Virus record (IMG/VR): IMGVR_UViG_3300043398_000445
Span: 1 to 40,797 of that record
Reading direction: 5' to 3' (one strand)
DNA length: 40,797 nucleotides
Source of the DNA: a virus
Positions 29,012-39,400 of the stretch are shown here, piece after piece (positions within the stretch are counted from its first letter, which is position 1; every line of letters starts with the position of its first letter). Below the pieces are notes generated by a model. That model saw only the letters and a program-made list of their open reading frames with translations. It had not been told where the DNA came from and did not search any database. The translations under genes and the position numbers were made by a program.

Positions 29012-29554
29012 TTACTTCTGGACGAACGCCGCGTCCCTCGGGGTGGGTAGACCACCGGGGCCGGCGCCCGAGAGGCACATCACGTCCGGGCCGAACGCGG
29101 TACCCTCGTCGGCCTCGCTGCCGCAACCGAGGTGCCGGGTGTCGCCCCCGCGCAGGAGGTGACCGAGCTCGTGGGTGAGGTTTTCGAGTTGCTGCTCGGG
29201 GGTGTTCTCCCCGTTCAGCAGGACCACGTCAGCAGCAGGCGCGCACCCGCCGAGCTGGCTGCCCACGGCGAGCTTCGCCGAGTCGACCCCGCACGCGTCC
29301 GCCAGGGCCTCGGGCGACAGGAAGAGCAGCGTGTAGTCGGCAGGGGTCTCGACGCCCACAGCGCCCCAGGCTTCGGCGGCCCCATCCCGGAGCCAGGCGT
29401 CGTCCTGACCCTCGGCTTCCACGTACCGGGTCTCGCCCGCGCATGCGGCGAGCAGCAGGCTAGCGGCGACCGCCGAGCAGACGCCCGAGCGCCGGAAAGA
29501 ACCGGTGAAAGAGCCAGAGCCCGACAACCACTGCAACAACGAGTTCCACGCCAC
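29012..29554 (-). CDS. Lipoprotein with metzincin-like zinc-protease motif (moron candidate)
   Basis: A 180-aa precursor. GTG at 29554 is preferred because GGGGGGAGAGGAG lies just before it; ATG at 29572 has no ribosome site. The N-terminal signal contains FRRSG, a hydrophobic stretch AVAASLLLAAC and the lipobox LAAC with Cys38. The mature part includes HELGHLLRGGDTRH (His128, Glu129, His132, with Asp138 or His141 as third ligand) and, after about 20 residues, PDVMCLS as a Met-turn. This is the layout of metzincin/matrixin-type metalloproteases, although the usual glycine is shifted by one. It is leftward inside the rightward virion operon, with untranslated DNA on both sides. It is probably expressed from the prophage to act at the host envelope. 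Confidence 0.68.
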   Translation of the reverse strand: MAWNSLLQWLSGSGSFTGSFRRSGVCSAVAASLLLAACAGETRYVEAEGQDDAWLRDGAAEAWGAVGVETPADYTLLFLSPEALADACGVDSAKLAVGSQLGGCAPAADVVLLNGENTPEQQLENLTHELGHLLRGGDTRHLGCGSEADEGTAFGPDVMCLSGAGPGGLPTPRDAAFVQK

Positions 29555-29610
29555 GGTCTCCTCTCCCCCCATGACCGGCTGCGCGCGGCATCCCTGGAGT
29601 CGCGCGCGCG

Positions 29611-29643
29611 GAAATAGGCTACAGGCGCCGTGTAGCCCATTTC
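29611..29643. repeat. 33-base inverted repeat upstream of the lipoprotein gene
   Basis: Arms GAAATAGGCTACA (29611-29623) and TGTAGCCCATTTC (29631-29643) are complementary except for one position, with a 7-base spacer. It lies 57 bases before the GTG of the lipoprotein gene. It could be an operator for a dimeric regulator or an RNA hairpin in the leader; no T-run follows on either strand. Confidence 0.65.
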
Positions 29644-29832
29644 GGTAGCGGGTAACCGCGCGAAACCACTGCACCATACGCCATGTTGGATCAGCGGCGG
29701 TTTACTCGGCAGCCACAACGTGCCGCGCCTGCACAACGGTGCGGCTCGCGCTCACCAGTTGTTTCCTGTTGGTCAAAGCGCGCGGGAATCCGCGTGGCCT
29801 TTGGGCCGGACCTGGGTACAATATGACCCACC

Positions 29833-32811
29833 ATGGCGAGAATCACCATCCCGTTCGGCTCCGGCGTGCGGGAGGACGTGGACCCCCTGGTGATGCCCCA
29901 GGGCGGGCTGAAGCGGGTCGAGAACCTGAGGCTCACCAAGGAAGGGCGGCTCGCTCTGCGGAAGGGTTACACCTCGCTCGGTGTCACCTCGTTCACCGAC
30001 GGGACGGGCAACACCACCTTCGTTCCCACGGACCTGATGGCCTACGGCGATCGCCTGCTCGCCGCGGGGTGCATTACCGGAGGGACGGTACCCGAGGACC
30101 TCTACGAGTACGCGGCGCTCAGCCTGCGGAAGTGGCGTCCCACCGACAACGAAGGCGAGACGCGACTGAACCCGGTCACCGGCGTGCGCAACGTGGGCCG
30201 CGTGCCGTCGCAGTCGGCGAGCGTAACGGTGTGCGACGTGGCCGCTACGAACGGAGCGGCCTGCCTCGTCTGGCAAGACGGCTCGGACACCAATGTCCAC
30301 GTGTTCGATCCGGCGACGGACACGACCATCATCGTCAACACCATCCCGAACATGTCCGCCCCGCGGGTCATCGGGAGCGACGGGGTCTTCTACATCTTCG
30401 GCATCGTCGGCACTGCAGTCGTCCGGGCGAGCTTTGACCGAACCGTCAACTCGCAGGTCTCATCCACGAGCACGATCATCGCCTCCACCGGAGCGGCCAT
30501 CAGCTGCATGGATGCGTCGTTGTCCGAAGACGGCGGAATGGTGGTCGCCGCCGCGCGTAACGCGACCCCAGCCGTGACGATCCGCCGGCTCAACAGCGCG
30601 GCGATCACCCTGCAGACCATCACGGGGCCGGCTGTGACGCTGAACTCGCTCGCGGTCTTTGGGCAGGCCGCTCGCGTTCACCTCGTCGCTGTCGAGACCG
30701 CCGACAGTCACGTCGATCTCTACACCTACGAGGTGGCCGGCGGCACACTGGAGAACACGACGCTCAACCTGGCTAGCGGAGTCGCAACCGGGCGACAGCC
30801 AGGCATCTGCCTCACCGGGACTCTCGCTGATCTGCTGATCACGTTCCAGCACACGACCAATCGCACCGTGTATCAGGTGCGCTTGGACCCCTCGACACAC
30901 GGAACCTTCACTGATCGCCAGTGGGACGGCATCCAGCTCCAAAGTAAGCCCGTCAAGACCACGGCCACCGAGGCATTCGGCGGCACCTTCGCGGACAGCT
31001 CCAGTGCAACGACGAACTTCGTCGGCATCGTGGGACGCGCGCGCTCTACCGCTACCGAGATGGTGGCCGCAGTGACGGACAAAGGGGTCGCGGTCATCAC
31101 TGCCGCATCCGCCCTGCCGCACATCGCCAAGGATACGAGCACGGGCAAATACTACCGCGTGCGCCTGGTCGACGACCCTGACGGGCGAACCTTTCCCGTC
31201 GTGAGTGAGCTTCTCATCAACGATACGGGGCGCCGCCAGACGGCAACCATCGATAACTCGCTCTACATCGCCAGTGGCGCGCCGCAGATCTTCGGCGGCA
31301 GGCAGCTGGTGGAGGCAGGGTTCCTCAACCGCCCTCGCATCGTGAGCGCGACGGCGAGCAACAGCACGGGGAGCCTCACGAGCAATACACTCTACACGCT
31401 CGCCGTCACCTTCGAGTGGTACGACGAACAGGCTCGGTTCCACACGAGCGAGCCGAGCGACGTGGTGGAGGTCACCATGAACGGCACCGACGACGCGATC
31501 GCGGTCGTCGTCGTGGGCCCCCTGTCTCTGCGCTGCAACGCGACGAACCAAGCCTACGGCGGCGCGGTCAAGGTCGTCATCTGGCGGAGCCTTGCCGCCC
31601 CGGACAAGCAACTCCATCGGGACGCGACCACCACCATCACGCCGGGCACCTTCGGCGCGAGCGTCACCATCAACCTGACCCAGTCGGACGTGGCGCTCGA
31701 GGACGAGGCGATCATCTACACGCAGGGAGCCTCCGGAGCCCGGTCGGGTCCGAACCCGTTCGTCTCCCCTCAGCCGTGCCGGTATCTCTACCCCTCCGGC
31801 GACAAGATCACCTCCGGAGGCCTGCCTCAGGACAGCCAGATCCAGGAGAGCCGATCGGCGTTTCCGAACGAGCCCATCACGTGGGCGGAGAACCTCGGTG
31901 GTCTCTCGTCTGCTCCCGAGCGCGTGCTGGAGGTAGCGCGCCTGGACGAACGGCGGATCGCGTGGACCGCACGGGCGATCTTCGAGTGGGGCGGCGAGGG
32001 CCTGGACATCAACGGAGTGGGAGACCTCGGCTTCGCTCGGAGGCTGCCCTCCCCTGGAGGTCTCTACGGCGGGGCCGACGGCTGGAGGAGCATCGTCGAG
32101 ACCGCGGTCGGCATCTTCTTCCAGCTCGCCGCGGACTCGATCTACCTGTTACCTCGAGGTGGCGGGGCTCCGGTGTTCATCGGCAAGCCCGTTCAGGACA
32201 CGCTCGCCAGCTACCCGGTGATCACCAGTGCGACGTACCTGAAGACCGAGCAGCTGGTTTGCTTTACGTGCAACGACTCGGGCGCGACGGACTCGGTGAT
32301 TCTCGTCCACGATCTGGAGAGCCAGCAGTGGTTCGTGGACACGGACACGACGGCGCTGCTGGCGGCCTGCGAGTACCAGGGCAGACTGGTCATCCTCCGG
32401 AGCAACAACACCATCGAGCAGCAGGACGCGGCTCATCCTCCGTCGTCCTTCCTCACGGCGCTCATCGAGACCGGCACGCTCTACCCCGCGGGACAGGGCG
32501 GCGACATGCAACTCGACGAGATCCAGCTGTTCGCGGAGTACCGGGGACCATGCAACGTCGTCCTCTCGCTGTCCTACGACGACGGACAGACCTATCCGGT
32601 GTCACTGACCAAGGCCCTGACGGGCCTCACCGTTGGCTCCAGCGTGACGCTCAAGTGGGGGCCGAACAACATGCGCGGCGACCGGGTGCGGCTCAAGTTC
32701 CACACGACGGACCTCTCGGGCGCCTCCGAGCAGCTGGCGTTTCAGTTCGCGACCGTCGATTTCACCGCGCACGGACGCAGCGCGCTCCGCGCCACCACTC
32801 AGAAGGGTTGA
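29833..32811 (+). CDS. Tail nozzle/stabilisation protein
   Basis: A 992-aa protein; ATG at 29833 without a strong ribosome site. It starts MARITIPFGSG, then RVENLRLTKEGRLALRKGYTSLG, a conserved opening of podovirus nozzle or DNA-stabilisation proteins. The body is beta-propeller-like with repeated strands, and the end has DEIQLFAEYRGPCNVVLSLSYDDG followed by LKWGPNNMRGDRVRLKFHTTD, again typical. It would close the portal-adaptor channel and form the tail tip, holding packaged DNA in place. About 280 bases of untranslated DNA precede it, with a TACAAT at 29817 as the only promoter-like element. Confidence 0.75.
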   Translation: MARITIPFGSGVREDVDPLVMPQGGLKRVENLRLTKEGRLALRKGYTSLGVTSFTDGTGNTTFVPTDLMAYGDRLLAAGCITGGTVPEDLYEYAALSLRKWRPTDNEGETRLNPVTGVRNVGRVPSQSASVTVCDVAATNGAACLVWQDGSDTNVHVFDPATDTTIIVNTIPNMSAPRVIGSDGVFYIFGIVGTAVVRASFDRTVNSQVSSTSTIIASTGAAISCMDASLSEDGGMVVAAARNATPAVTIRRLNSAAITLQTITGPAVTLNSLAVFGQAARVHLVAVETADSHVDLYTYEVAGGTLENTTLNLASGVATGRQPGICLTGTLADLLITFQHTTNRTVYQVRLDPSTHGTFTDRQWDGIQLQSKPVKTTATEAFGGTFADSSSATTNFVGIVGRARSTATEMVAAVTDKGVAVITAASALPHIAKDTSTGKYYRVRLVDDPDGRTFPVVSELLINDTGRRQTATIDNSLYIASGAPQIFGGRQLVEAGFLNRPRIVSATASNSTGSLTSNTLYTLAVTFEWYDEQARFHTSEPSDVVEVTMNGTDDAIAVVVVGPLSLRCNATNQAYGGAVKVVIWRSLAAPDKQLHRDATTTITPGTFGASVTINLTQSDVALEDEAIIYTQGASGARSGPNPFVSPQPCRYLYPSGDKITSGGLPQDSQIQESRSAFPNEPITWAENLGGLSSAPERVLEVARLDERRIAWTARAIFEWGGEGLDINGVGDLGFARRLPSPGGLYGGADGWRSIVETAVGIFFQLAADSIYLLPRGGGAPVFIGKPVQDTLASYPVITSATYLKTEQLVCFTCNDSGATDSVILVHDLESQQWFVDTDTTALLAACEYQGRLVILRSNNTIEQQDAAHPPSSFLTALIETGTLYPAGQGGDMQLDEIQLFAEYRGPCNVVLSLSYDDGQTYPVSLTKALTGLTVGSSVTLKWGPNNMRGDRVRLKFHTTDLSGASEQLAFQFATVDFTAHGRSALRATTQKG

Positions 32812-32814
32812 CGC

Positions 32815-34614
32815 ATGGGTCTCTTCGACATCATCAACAAGGGCACCGGCGGCAAGGCGCAAGAGGTCGTGGACATGACGGCCTCCACCACGCGGGCGAA
32901 AGCGAACCTGCAGCAGCTGAACCCCGGCTACGGCGGGGGCGCGACCAAACCGAACCCCGCCTACGCGCAGTGGGTCCAGCGAAAGCAAGCCCTCGAGCAG
33001 CAGTACGGGCAGGTCTCCACCGCGGCGCAGTACAGCCAAGACCCCGGAGCCCAGCAGAAGGCGCAATCGATCAAGGCGCAGCTGGACGCGCTCGGCCCGC
33101 CGCCTGCCGCGGAGATCCCCGTGAGCGTGGCGGACGACGCCGCGGCGGTGAAGGCGACCGGGGACGCGGCGGCAGCCCAGCTCTCATCCGCCGGTCAGCA
33201 GCTCCGAGACACGGGGGCAGCGGCGGCGGCCGGGCAGCAGAGCTCGGGGGAGATCTTTCAGGGCCTGAGCAACGACGCGCAGAACCGGGGAGGGCCTCAG
33301 CTCCAGGTGCCCGGCACGGCCAGAAGCGACCAGAAGGCAGCGGGGGCCGCGGCGGCGGCGTTTCAGCCCAAGACCATGGGGGCGGGCGCGATCCGCGGCT
33401 CGGCGGCGAGCGGCGCAGCGGCCATCACGGCGGCGGGGCAGCAGGGCACCGGGGCGCTCAATAACTTCCAGGCCTCCCGCGAAGGAGTCCAGGCGCTGCA
33501 GAAGTTCGCTCAGGGGCCGACGGGGCCCTCTGCGGCGGAGGCCATGCTGAGGCTCCAGGCGGCCCGGGACAGGGCTGCCACGCTCGCGAGAGCCCGCTCT
33601 GCGCGGGGAGGCGCCGGGGCGGTGAACGAGGCGATGAAGGTGGCTCAGGCCGAAGGCGCGGCACAAGCCTCCGACACCCGGGGACAGCTCTCCTTGGTCC
33701 AGGCGCAAGAGGCAGCCCAGCGGAGACAGGAGTCCCTCTCGGCGCTCACCTCCGCAGGCCAGCAGATGGGCCAGGCAGACGCGACCCAGCTCGGGGCCAT
33801 CCAGGCTGCCGGGGCTCTCGGGGTGCAGGGCGCGACGGCCGCCGGCAATCTCGCGGTGCAGGGGCAGACCGCGGCCACTCAGGCCGACCTGACAGGCTCT
33901 CAGCAGGGCCTGCAGGCGACACAGATCCGAGCCGACATCGCGAACAACATCCGGGCCATGGACATCGACCAGGCGAAAGCCCAGCTGGGGGCCGACCTGC
34001 AGACGATGGGCATGAACGACGAGCAGACCCGGTTCTTCGCGGGGCTCGGCGAGCAGGCGAGGCAGGCGGGGATCCAGGCGCAGATCCAAGCCCAGCAGTC
34101 CGGCATCGGCGCCGACCAGGCCGCGGCCGCGGTGGCGCTACAGACGGGGCAGCAAGCCTGGCAGATGCTGACCACCGAGCAGCAGATGCAGCTCACCCGG
34201 ATGGGCATCGAGCGCGGGGTCATCCAGGCGAACCAGGCCAACGCTCAGGCGCAGACCCAGCAGACCATGGGCTTCCTCGGCACGCTCATGATGGCAGGAG
34301 CGACGGTGGCGAGCGATCGCACGGCGAAGCGGGACATCAAGAGGATCCGGAGCCTCGCCGACGATCTGCGCAAGACCCCCGGGTCGAGCTACCGCTACAA
34401 GAGCGCAAAGCACGGCAAGGGCGAGCACACGGGCCCCATGGCGCAAGACCTGGAGAAGACCAAGGCCTTCCGGAGCGCGGTGGTGGAGCGCAAGGGCATC
34501 AAGACCGTGGACACGGGACGGCTGGTGATGAGCCACCACGCGGCCCTCTCTGACCTGCAGAAGCAGATCGACCGGCTGGAGAAACTCGGCCGAAAGAAGG
34601 GCGCGGCCGCCTGA
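32815..34614 (+). CDS. Internal virion (ejection) protein with C-terminal S74-type chaperone domain
   Basis: A 599-aa protein; ATG at 32815, three bases after the nozzle gene. Residues 1-495 are Ala/Gln-rich and helical, like DNA-ejection proteins of podoviruses. Residues 500-599 (from 34312) read SDRTAKRDIKRIRSL, SSYRYKSAKHGKG, HTGPMAQDLEKTKAF, VDTGRLVMSHHAALSDLQ, the pattern of the intramolecular chaperone/peptidase S74 domain found at the end of tail spikes and fibres. There, cleavage occurs before the serine of the SD motif, here after Ala499. Self-cleavage after trimer assembly is inferred. Its stop overlaps the next ATG (TGATG). Confidence 0.72.
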   Translation: MGLFDIINKGTGGKAQEVVDMTASTTRAKANLQQLNPGYGGGATKPNPAYAQWVQRKQALEQQYGQVSTAAQYSQDPGAQQKAQSIKAQLDALGPPPAAEIPVSVADDAAAVKATGDAAAAQLSSAGQQLRDTGAAAAAGQQSSGEIFQGLSNDAQNRGGPQLQVPGTARSDQKAAGAAAAAFQPKTMGAGAIRGSAASGAAAITAAGQQGTGALNNFQASREGVQALQKFAQGPTGPSAAEAMLRLQAARDRAATLARARSARGGAGAVNEAMKVAQAEGAAQASDTRGQLSLVQAQEAAQRRQESLSALTSAGQQMGQADATQLGAIQAAGALGVQGATAAGNLAVQGQTAATQADLTGSQQGLQATQIRADIANNIRAMDIDQAKAQLGADLQTMGMNDEQTRFFAGLGEQARQAGIQAQIQAQQSGIGADQAAAAVALQTGQQAWQMLTTEQQMQLTRMGIERGVIQANQANAQAQTQQTMGFLGTLMMAGATVASDRTAKRDIKRIRSLADDLRKTPGSSYRYKSAKHGKGEHTGPMAQDLEKTKAFRSAVVERKGIKTVDTGRLVMSHHAALSDLQKQIDRLEKLGRKKGAAA

Positions 34615-36458
34615 TGGCCAACATCTCGCGGTTCGTTCCCCTGGATGGGATGGCAGATGCAGACGCCCGAGGGGCAGGCACCTTCCATTTCGACGACGGC
34701 ACCTCGATGGTGGCGGAAGATCCGGAGCTGGCCGACCTGGTGAAGAGCTACCAGGACACCCTCCCGCAGATGGAGGCGCAGCCGGACCTACGGCTCGCGA
34801 GCAACGACGCCTTTGCCGATCCGTCGGCGCTCGGCGCGGACGCGTTCGGCGCGGCGCCTGTGGCCCCGGCACAGGTCGCCGACTTCCTCCAGAATGCCCG
34901 ACCTGACACGGGCCCCAGCATTGCCCTCAGCCAGCCCTACACGCCTAGCTCCGGTCACGTAGCCCCGGAAGCCGGCTCGCATGCGGCAGCCACTACCGCG
35001 GCCGCGGGGCAACACCAACCCGCTGCGCCTGGACCGGAGCCGATGGCGGGCGACCCCGCCCTGCCTGCTCCCGCCTCGGACGCGTCGCGCGCGGCAGACC
35101 TCCACCGTCTGGCAGGCGAGCAGGCGCTGAGAGGCCACTACGTTCCCGGGCAAGCCGCGGGGTACTCCCCTGCCCAGCGAACCGGCGCGCTCGATCCGGA
35201 GGTGGCCAAGAGGCAAGCCCAAGAGCGCGGAGCCGCGAACGACAACGTCCTGCAGACCACGGAGCAGAGCCGCATGGCGGAGGCGGAGGCCCTGCGGAAG
35301 AGCGCCCTCGACGAGGCGATGCGCATCAGCGTGCAGAAGGCCGAGCAGCAGCGGGCCGCCGACGAGGCGGAGGCCAAGCGCCAGAGGCTGCTGGCCGAGC
35401 GGCGGAGGATCAATGATGCGAAGATCGACACCTCGTTCGCTCAGGGCAACGGCTTCCGGCAGGCCATGGCGCTCCTCGGCTCGGCCCTGCTCGGGGCCAC
35501 CGGCAGCGACGCGGGCCTGCGGATGATCGAGAGCAACATCGACAATCACGTCCGCAAAGAGATGCAGATCAAGGGCAGCAAGCTCCAGGCCCTCGCTGAA
35601 GAGCTGGGCAGCGAGGAGCAGGCTGTGGCCGCGGCCAAGAGCAAGCTCTATGACCTGGTGGGCAAGGAAGCCGCGAACGCCGGCAAGCTCTACGACGCCG
35701 CCAAGATCGAGCACCAGACCCCAGCCATTCTCTCAGCCATCAAGCAGCAGGCCACGGCCAACGACCAGGAGCAGGAGCGGCAGAGTCTCGGCAAGACCGT
35801 AGAGACCTACCATCAGGGCAGAGCCGCGGGACGGACCGGGCCCGATCTGGAGGGAGCCGCCAAGCACTTCGAGGCCGCCAACAAGCTCGCGCCAGCGGAG
35901 AGAGAGCAGCTCACCAAAGACCTCTCGGCGGGAGAGGCCACGGACTTCACCGCGCGCATGGAAGGGCTCGCGGACGGCGAGCACGCCATGAACGAGATCG
36001 ACCAGAACATCGGCATCCAGCGGGACGGGGCCGGGGAGATCGCCAACCGCGAGACCCTGAAGAAGCAGAACATCGAGGGGGCTGGCTTCTTCGGCGGGCG
36101 CCTGCCGAATGCGGCCCTCTCGGAGAAGGGCTCCGCGCTCAGTCGAGCCGTCCTCCGGATGACCCGCGCCAACGTGAAGGCCACGAGCGGCGCCACAGCG
36201 AGCGATCAGGAGTTCGAGCGCGCCGAGAGCGACACCCCGCTCACCGACGAGAAGGACTTGCTGAACGCCACGACCGAGAAGCGCCGGCAGTGGCAGAAGG
36301 ACTACGCGAAGGCGGTCACCCTCTACGGCAAAGACCGGGTGGAGAGGTTCCTCGGGGGCTACCGAGGGACCCGCGGGTCCATCAACGCGCAGCGGGGCCA
36401 GACCAGTAGGACGGCGCCCGCCAAGGGCAGGGTTCTGCAGATCGACGGGGAGAGCTGA
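34614..36458 (+). CDS. Internal virion (ejection) protein, 614 aa
   Basis: ATG at 34614 overlaps the previous stop. The first 200 residues are low-complexity (Ala, Pro, Gly, Asp-rich). Then come long charged helices (AEALRKSALDEAMRISVQKAE, DEAEAKRQRLLAERRRIND) and GFRQAMALLGSALLGATG, and further helices toward a basic C-terminus. There are no catalytic motifs. Composition, size and position behind the nozzle fit the middle member of the ejection-protein set, which leaves the capsid with the DNA and builds the conduit through the host envelope. It overlaps the next gene by one base. Confidence 0.68.
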   Translation: MANISRFVPLDGMADADARGAGTFHFDDGTSMVAEDPELADLVKSYQDTLPQMEAQPDLRLASNDAFADPSALGADAFGAAPVAPAQVADFLQNARPDTGPSIALSQPYTPSSGHVAPEAGSHAAATTAAAGQHQPAAPGPEPMAGDPALPAPASDASRAADLHRLAGEQALRGHYVPGQAAGYSPAQRTGALDPEVAKRQAQERGAANDNVLQTTEQSRMAEAEALRKSALDEAMRISVQKAEQQRAADEAEAKRQRLLAERRRINDAKIDTSFAQGNGFRQAMALLGSALLGATGSDAGLRMIESNIDNHVRKEMQIKGSKLQALAEELGSEEQAVAAAKSKLYDLVGKEAANAGKLYDAAKIEHQTPAILSAIKQQATANDQEQERQSLGKTVETYHQGRAAGRTGPDLEGAAKHFEAANKLAPAEREQLTKDLSAGEATDFTARMEGLADGEHAMNEIDQNIGIQRDGAGEIANRETLKKQNIEGAGFFGGRLPNAALSEKGSALSRAVLRMTRANVKATSGATASDQEFERAESDTPLTDEKDLLNATTEKRRQWQKDYAKAVTLYGKDRVERFLGGYRGTRGSINAQRGQTSRTAPAKGRVLQIDGES

Positions 36459-39400
36459 TGCCGGGTCCTCTCCGAAGCGGCGGCAAGCTGGTCCTGGTCG
36501 CCCCCGGGACGGGCGAGCTCATCCTCTCCGATGACGAGACGGCGGCTCAACAGCTGGGGGCGGGCTATCAACCGGCGACCCCCGAGGACGTCGAGAGGCA
36601 CAACACCCAGGAGCAGTACGGGAGCATCGCGCAGCAATCCCTCGCACAGGCCGAGCGCGCCGTCCGCGGGGCGACCCTGGGGCAGGTGGAGGGCTTCGGC
36701 TCCGAGGAGGACATCCGGGGCCGCGCCGAGCTATCGGAGGAGGAGCACCCGTACCTCTCGTTTGCAGCCGACGTGGCCCCGGACATCGCCCTCTCGATCG
36801 GCACGGGCGGCGTTGCTGGGCTCGCCACGGGGGCAGGGAGGGTCGCCGCCAAGGGAGCGCTGAAGGGCGGCGTGCGGGCAGCCCTGGGGGCCGCTGCGAA
36901 GGCCGCGCCCCGGGCCGCGCTCATCGGTGAGGCACTCGGCGGCGGGGCCGTGGCGGCCTCACAGGAGGCCTTCTCGGAGGGTCGGCAGTTCCTCCACGAC
37001 GACCCCGTCGAGGACGCCTACAACATGCTCTTCTGGTCGGGGCTCGGCGGGGCCCTGTCTGCCGTCCCGGGGGCAACCCGCGTGCTCAAGGGGGGCAAGG
37101 CCACTGGCGAGCTGGTGACGGAGGCCGAGCTTCAGGCAGCGAGGGAAGCCGGCGAGCTCTCCCGCGCCCGGGAGGTCATGCCGCTACCGGAGGAGGCCGG
37201 AGCCAGGACCCGAGGGGAGCCGACCACGAGCGACCCCGCCACGGTCGAGCAGTACGCCCGCGCGGGCAACGAGATCCCGCCCCCGTCGATGCGCCCCCCC
37301 GCGAGCGAGGCCGCCGTGCCGGAGAGCGGCACCGTGCTCAAGGCGACCGGGGAGACCGTGGAGGGAGCGGCCCCCGCGGCAGAAGCCGTCGAGCAGGCGA
37401 CCCCCTTGGACGCGTACGTGGCGAGCTTCGAGCCTGCTCAGCAGGCCGAGGTGCTGGACGAGATCGAGCACCAGATTCTGGAGCGCTTCGAGGAGCTGGG
37501 GAAGCGACCAGGCAAGCCCGGATCCCGGAGCTGGCAGACCATCGAGGACGAGATCGTCCAGGCCCGCATCAAGGAAGCCGGCGGCGAGTTCACCCCCGTT
37601 CCGACCCCCGCCGCTCCCAAGCCGCTCGAGGTAACACCGGGGTCCGCTCAGAGGGCGACCGAGGCCACTGCCGATCGCGGGGTGGCCCGGGCGGAGCGAG
37701 AGGCGCTCAAGAGCGAAGCAGAAGACGTGGTGGAGCGCGTGGCCCGGGGAGAGTCGCCCATTCGGGAAGGCGGGGGCTGGACCCGGGACGCGCGCCTCGC
37801 CCGCTACCAACCGGAGATCATCGAGGTCGCGACCAAGGAAGCGCGCAGCGACCTGAACGAGCTGAACAAGCTCAGCCAGGGGATCCGAGAGCGGGCCGTC
37901 AAGCAATCGGACGTGGCCAAGAACATCAGCGACAACCTGTCCGGGCAGCAGTCGGCGGCCAGGCAGATCGCCTTGGCGGGCAGCGAGCTCGCCGGCAGCC
38001 TCCGGGCAGACGCCATGGCGCTCGGCAAGGCGCTCGGCAAAAAGCGCCCGGCGTACTTCTCGGGCACGGCCCGGGACCTGGCCCTGTCCCTCGTGGAGCG
38101 GACCAAGCGCATCGGCGAGATGACCGATGGGGCTGCCATCTTCAACGAGCTGGATGACCTCAAGCGCATCGTCGACTCGCACAAGGTCGCCCTCGAGCAG
38201 GGGTCTCGGAAGAGCGCTAAGGACCCCCTTGCCTATCAGAACCTCATCCCGAGGGTGGAGGAGTTCGCGAACCAAATCCGCTCCCAGCTGGAAAGCGTGG
38301 AGACGTTCGGTCGCGCGGGCGAGATGCAGAGGGCCTACAACGCGACCTATCACAACAAGTGGTTCCCCGCGAAGCAGGTCTTCGAGGACGCGGTCTTCAA
38401 GGTCACGGGCAGGGACTACAAGGCCTTCAGCACCATGGACGCGTGGGAGAGCAAGATTACCCAGCTGCTCTCGTCTCCCAACACCGGAGAGCGACGCCAC
38501 GTGGTCGACATGCTCGACGCCTTGAAGGAGATGGCCGAGCAGCGAGCCAAGTACGGCACGGCCTCGAAGGCGGAGACGGGACGAATCACGGAGCTGGTCG
38601 ACAAGATCCACCGCACCTTCGGCCTCGCCGATGAGACCACCGCGGCGGTCCGCCGGATGCAGGACGTCAACACGGTCGCCACCGGCATCGGTGGGGCTCT
38701 CGGGGCTTTGGCTGGGGGTCTTCCCGGTGCCATCCTCGGGGGCGGCCTCGCCAAGGGAGTGGGCGAGTTCACCACCGGCAGATTCAGGAACGCGTTCTCG
38801 AACCTTCGGGAGGCCACCGCCAACAGCGTGGAGCGGAGCGTGGACGACTGGATCGAGACGAGCAGGTCCCGCGGCGGCTCGAATGTCCCTGCCCGAAAGC
38901 GCGCGGCCAAGCTCAGCCCCGAGGACCAGCAGGCGCTCTCGACGGCCAAGCGCCGGGGCGCGACCATCGGCTTCAGTCAGTTCCTCGGAGAGGACGACTC
39001 GCCGCAGAGCGCGTACGCGAAGAAGCGCGACGCCTTGATGGACGACGAGAAATTCGCGGCCGCCTTCAGCGACGAGTTCGGCGACATGGCGGCCGAGCAC
39101 CCACAGGCGTACCTCGTGGCCGCGGGCAAGGCGGCAGAGGTCCGGAAGTTCCTGCTCGACCGGATGCCGACCAGCATCGCGATCAGCATGCGCAACCCCA
39201 AGGGCTATCCGCCCACCAACGAGAGCATCGAGGACTGGAGCGTCTACTACAACGCGGCGACCGACCCCCGGAGCGTGCTCAAGTCGCTCTCCCGGGGAGA
39301 CATCCGCCCCCAGGAGATCGAGACGCTCCGGACGCTCTATCCGCAGAGGTACGAGCAGCTGCAGTCGTCGATGCTGACCAAGATCACCACCGCTACGGAG

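Noticed and set aside
29817-29822. TACAAT as a -10 box for the nozzle gene
   Set aside because: No acceptable -35 at 16-18 bases, and it would leave only a few bases of leader; noted but not called a promoter.
37184-39100. 638-aa leftward open frame opposite the large ejection protein
   Set aside because: Antisense shadow; composition follows from the coding strand.
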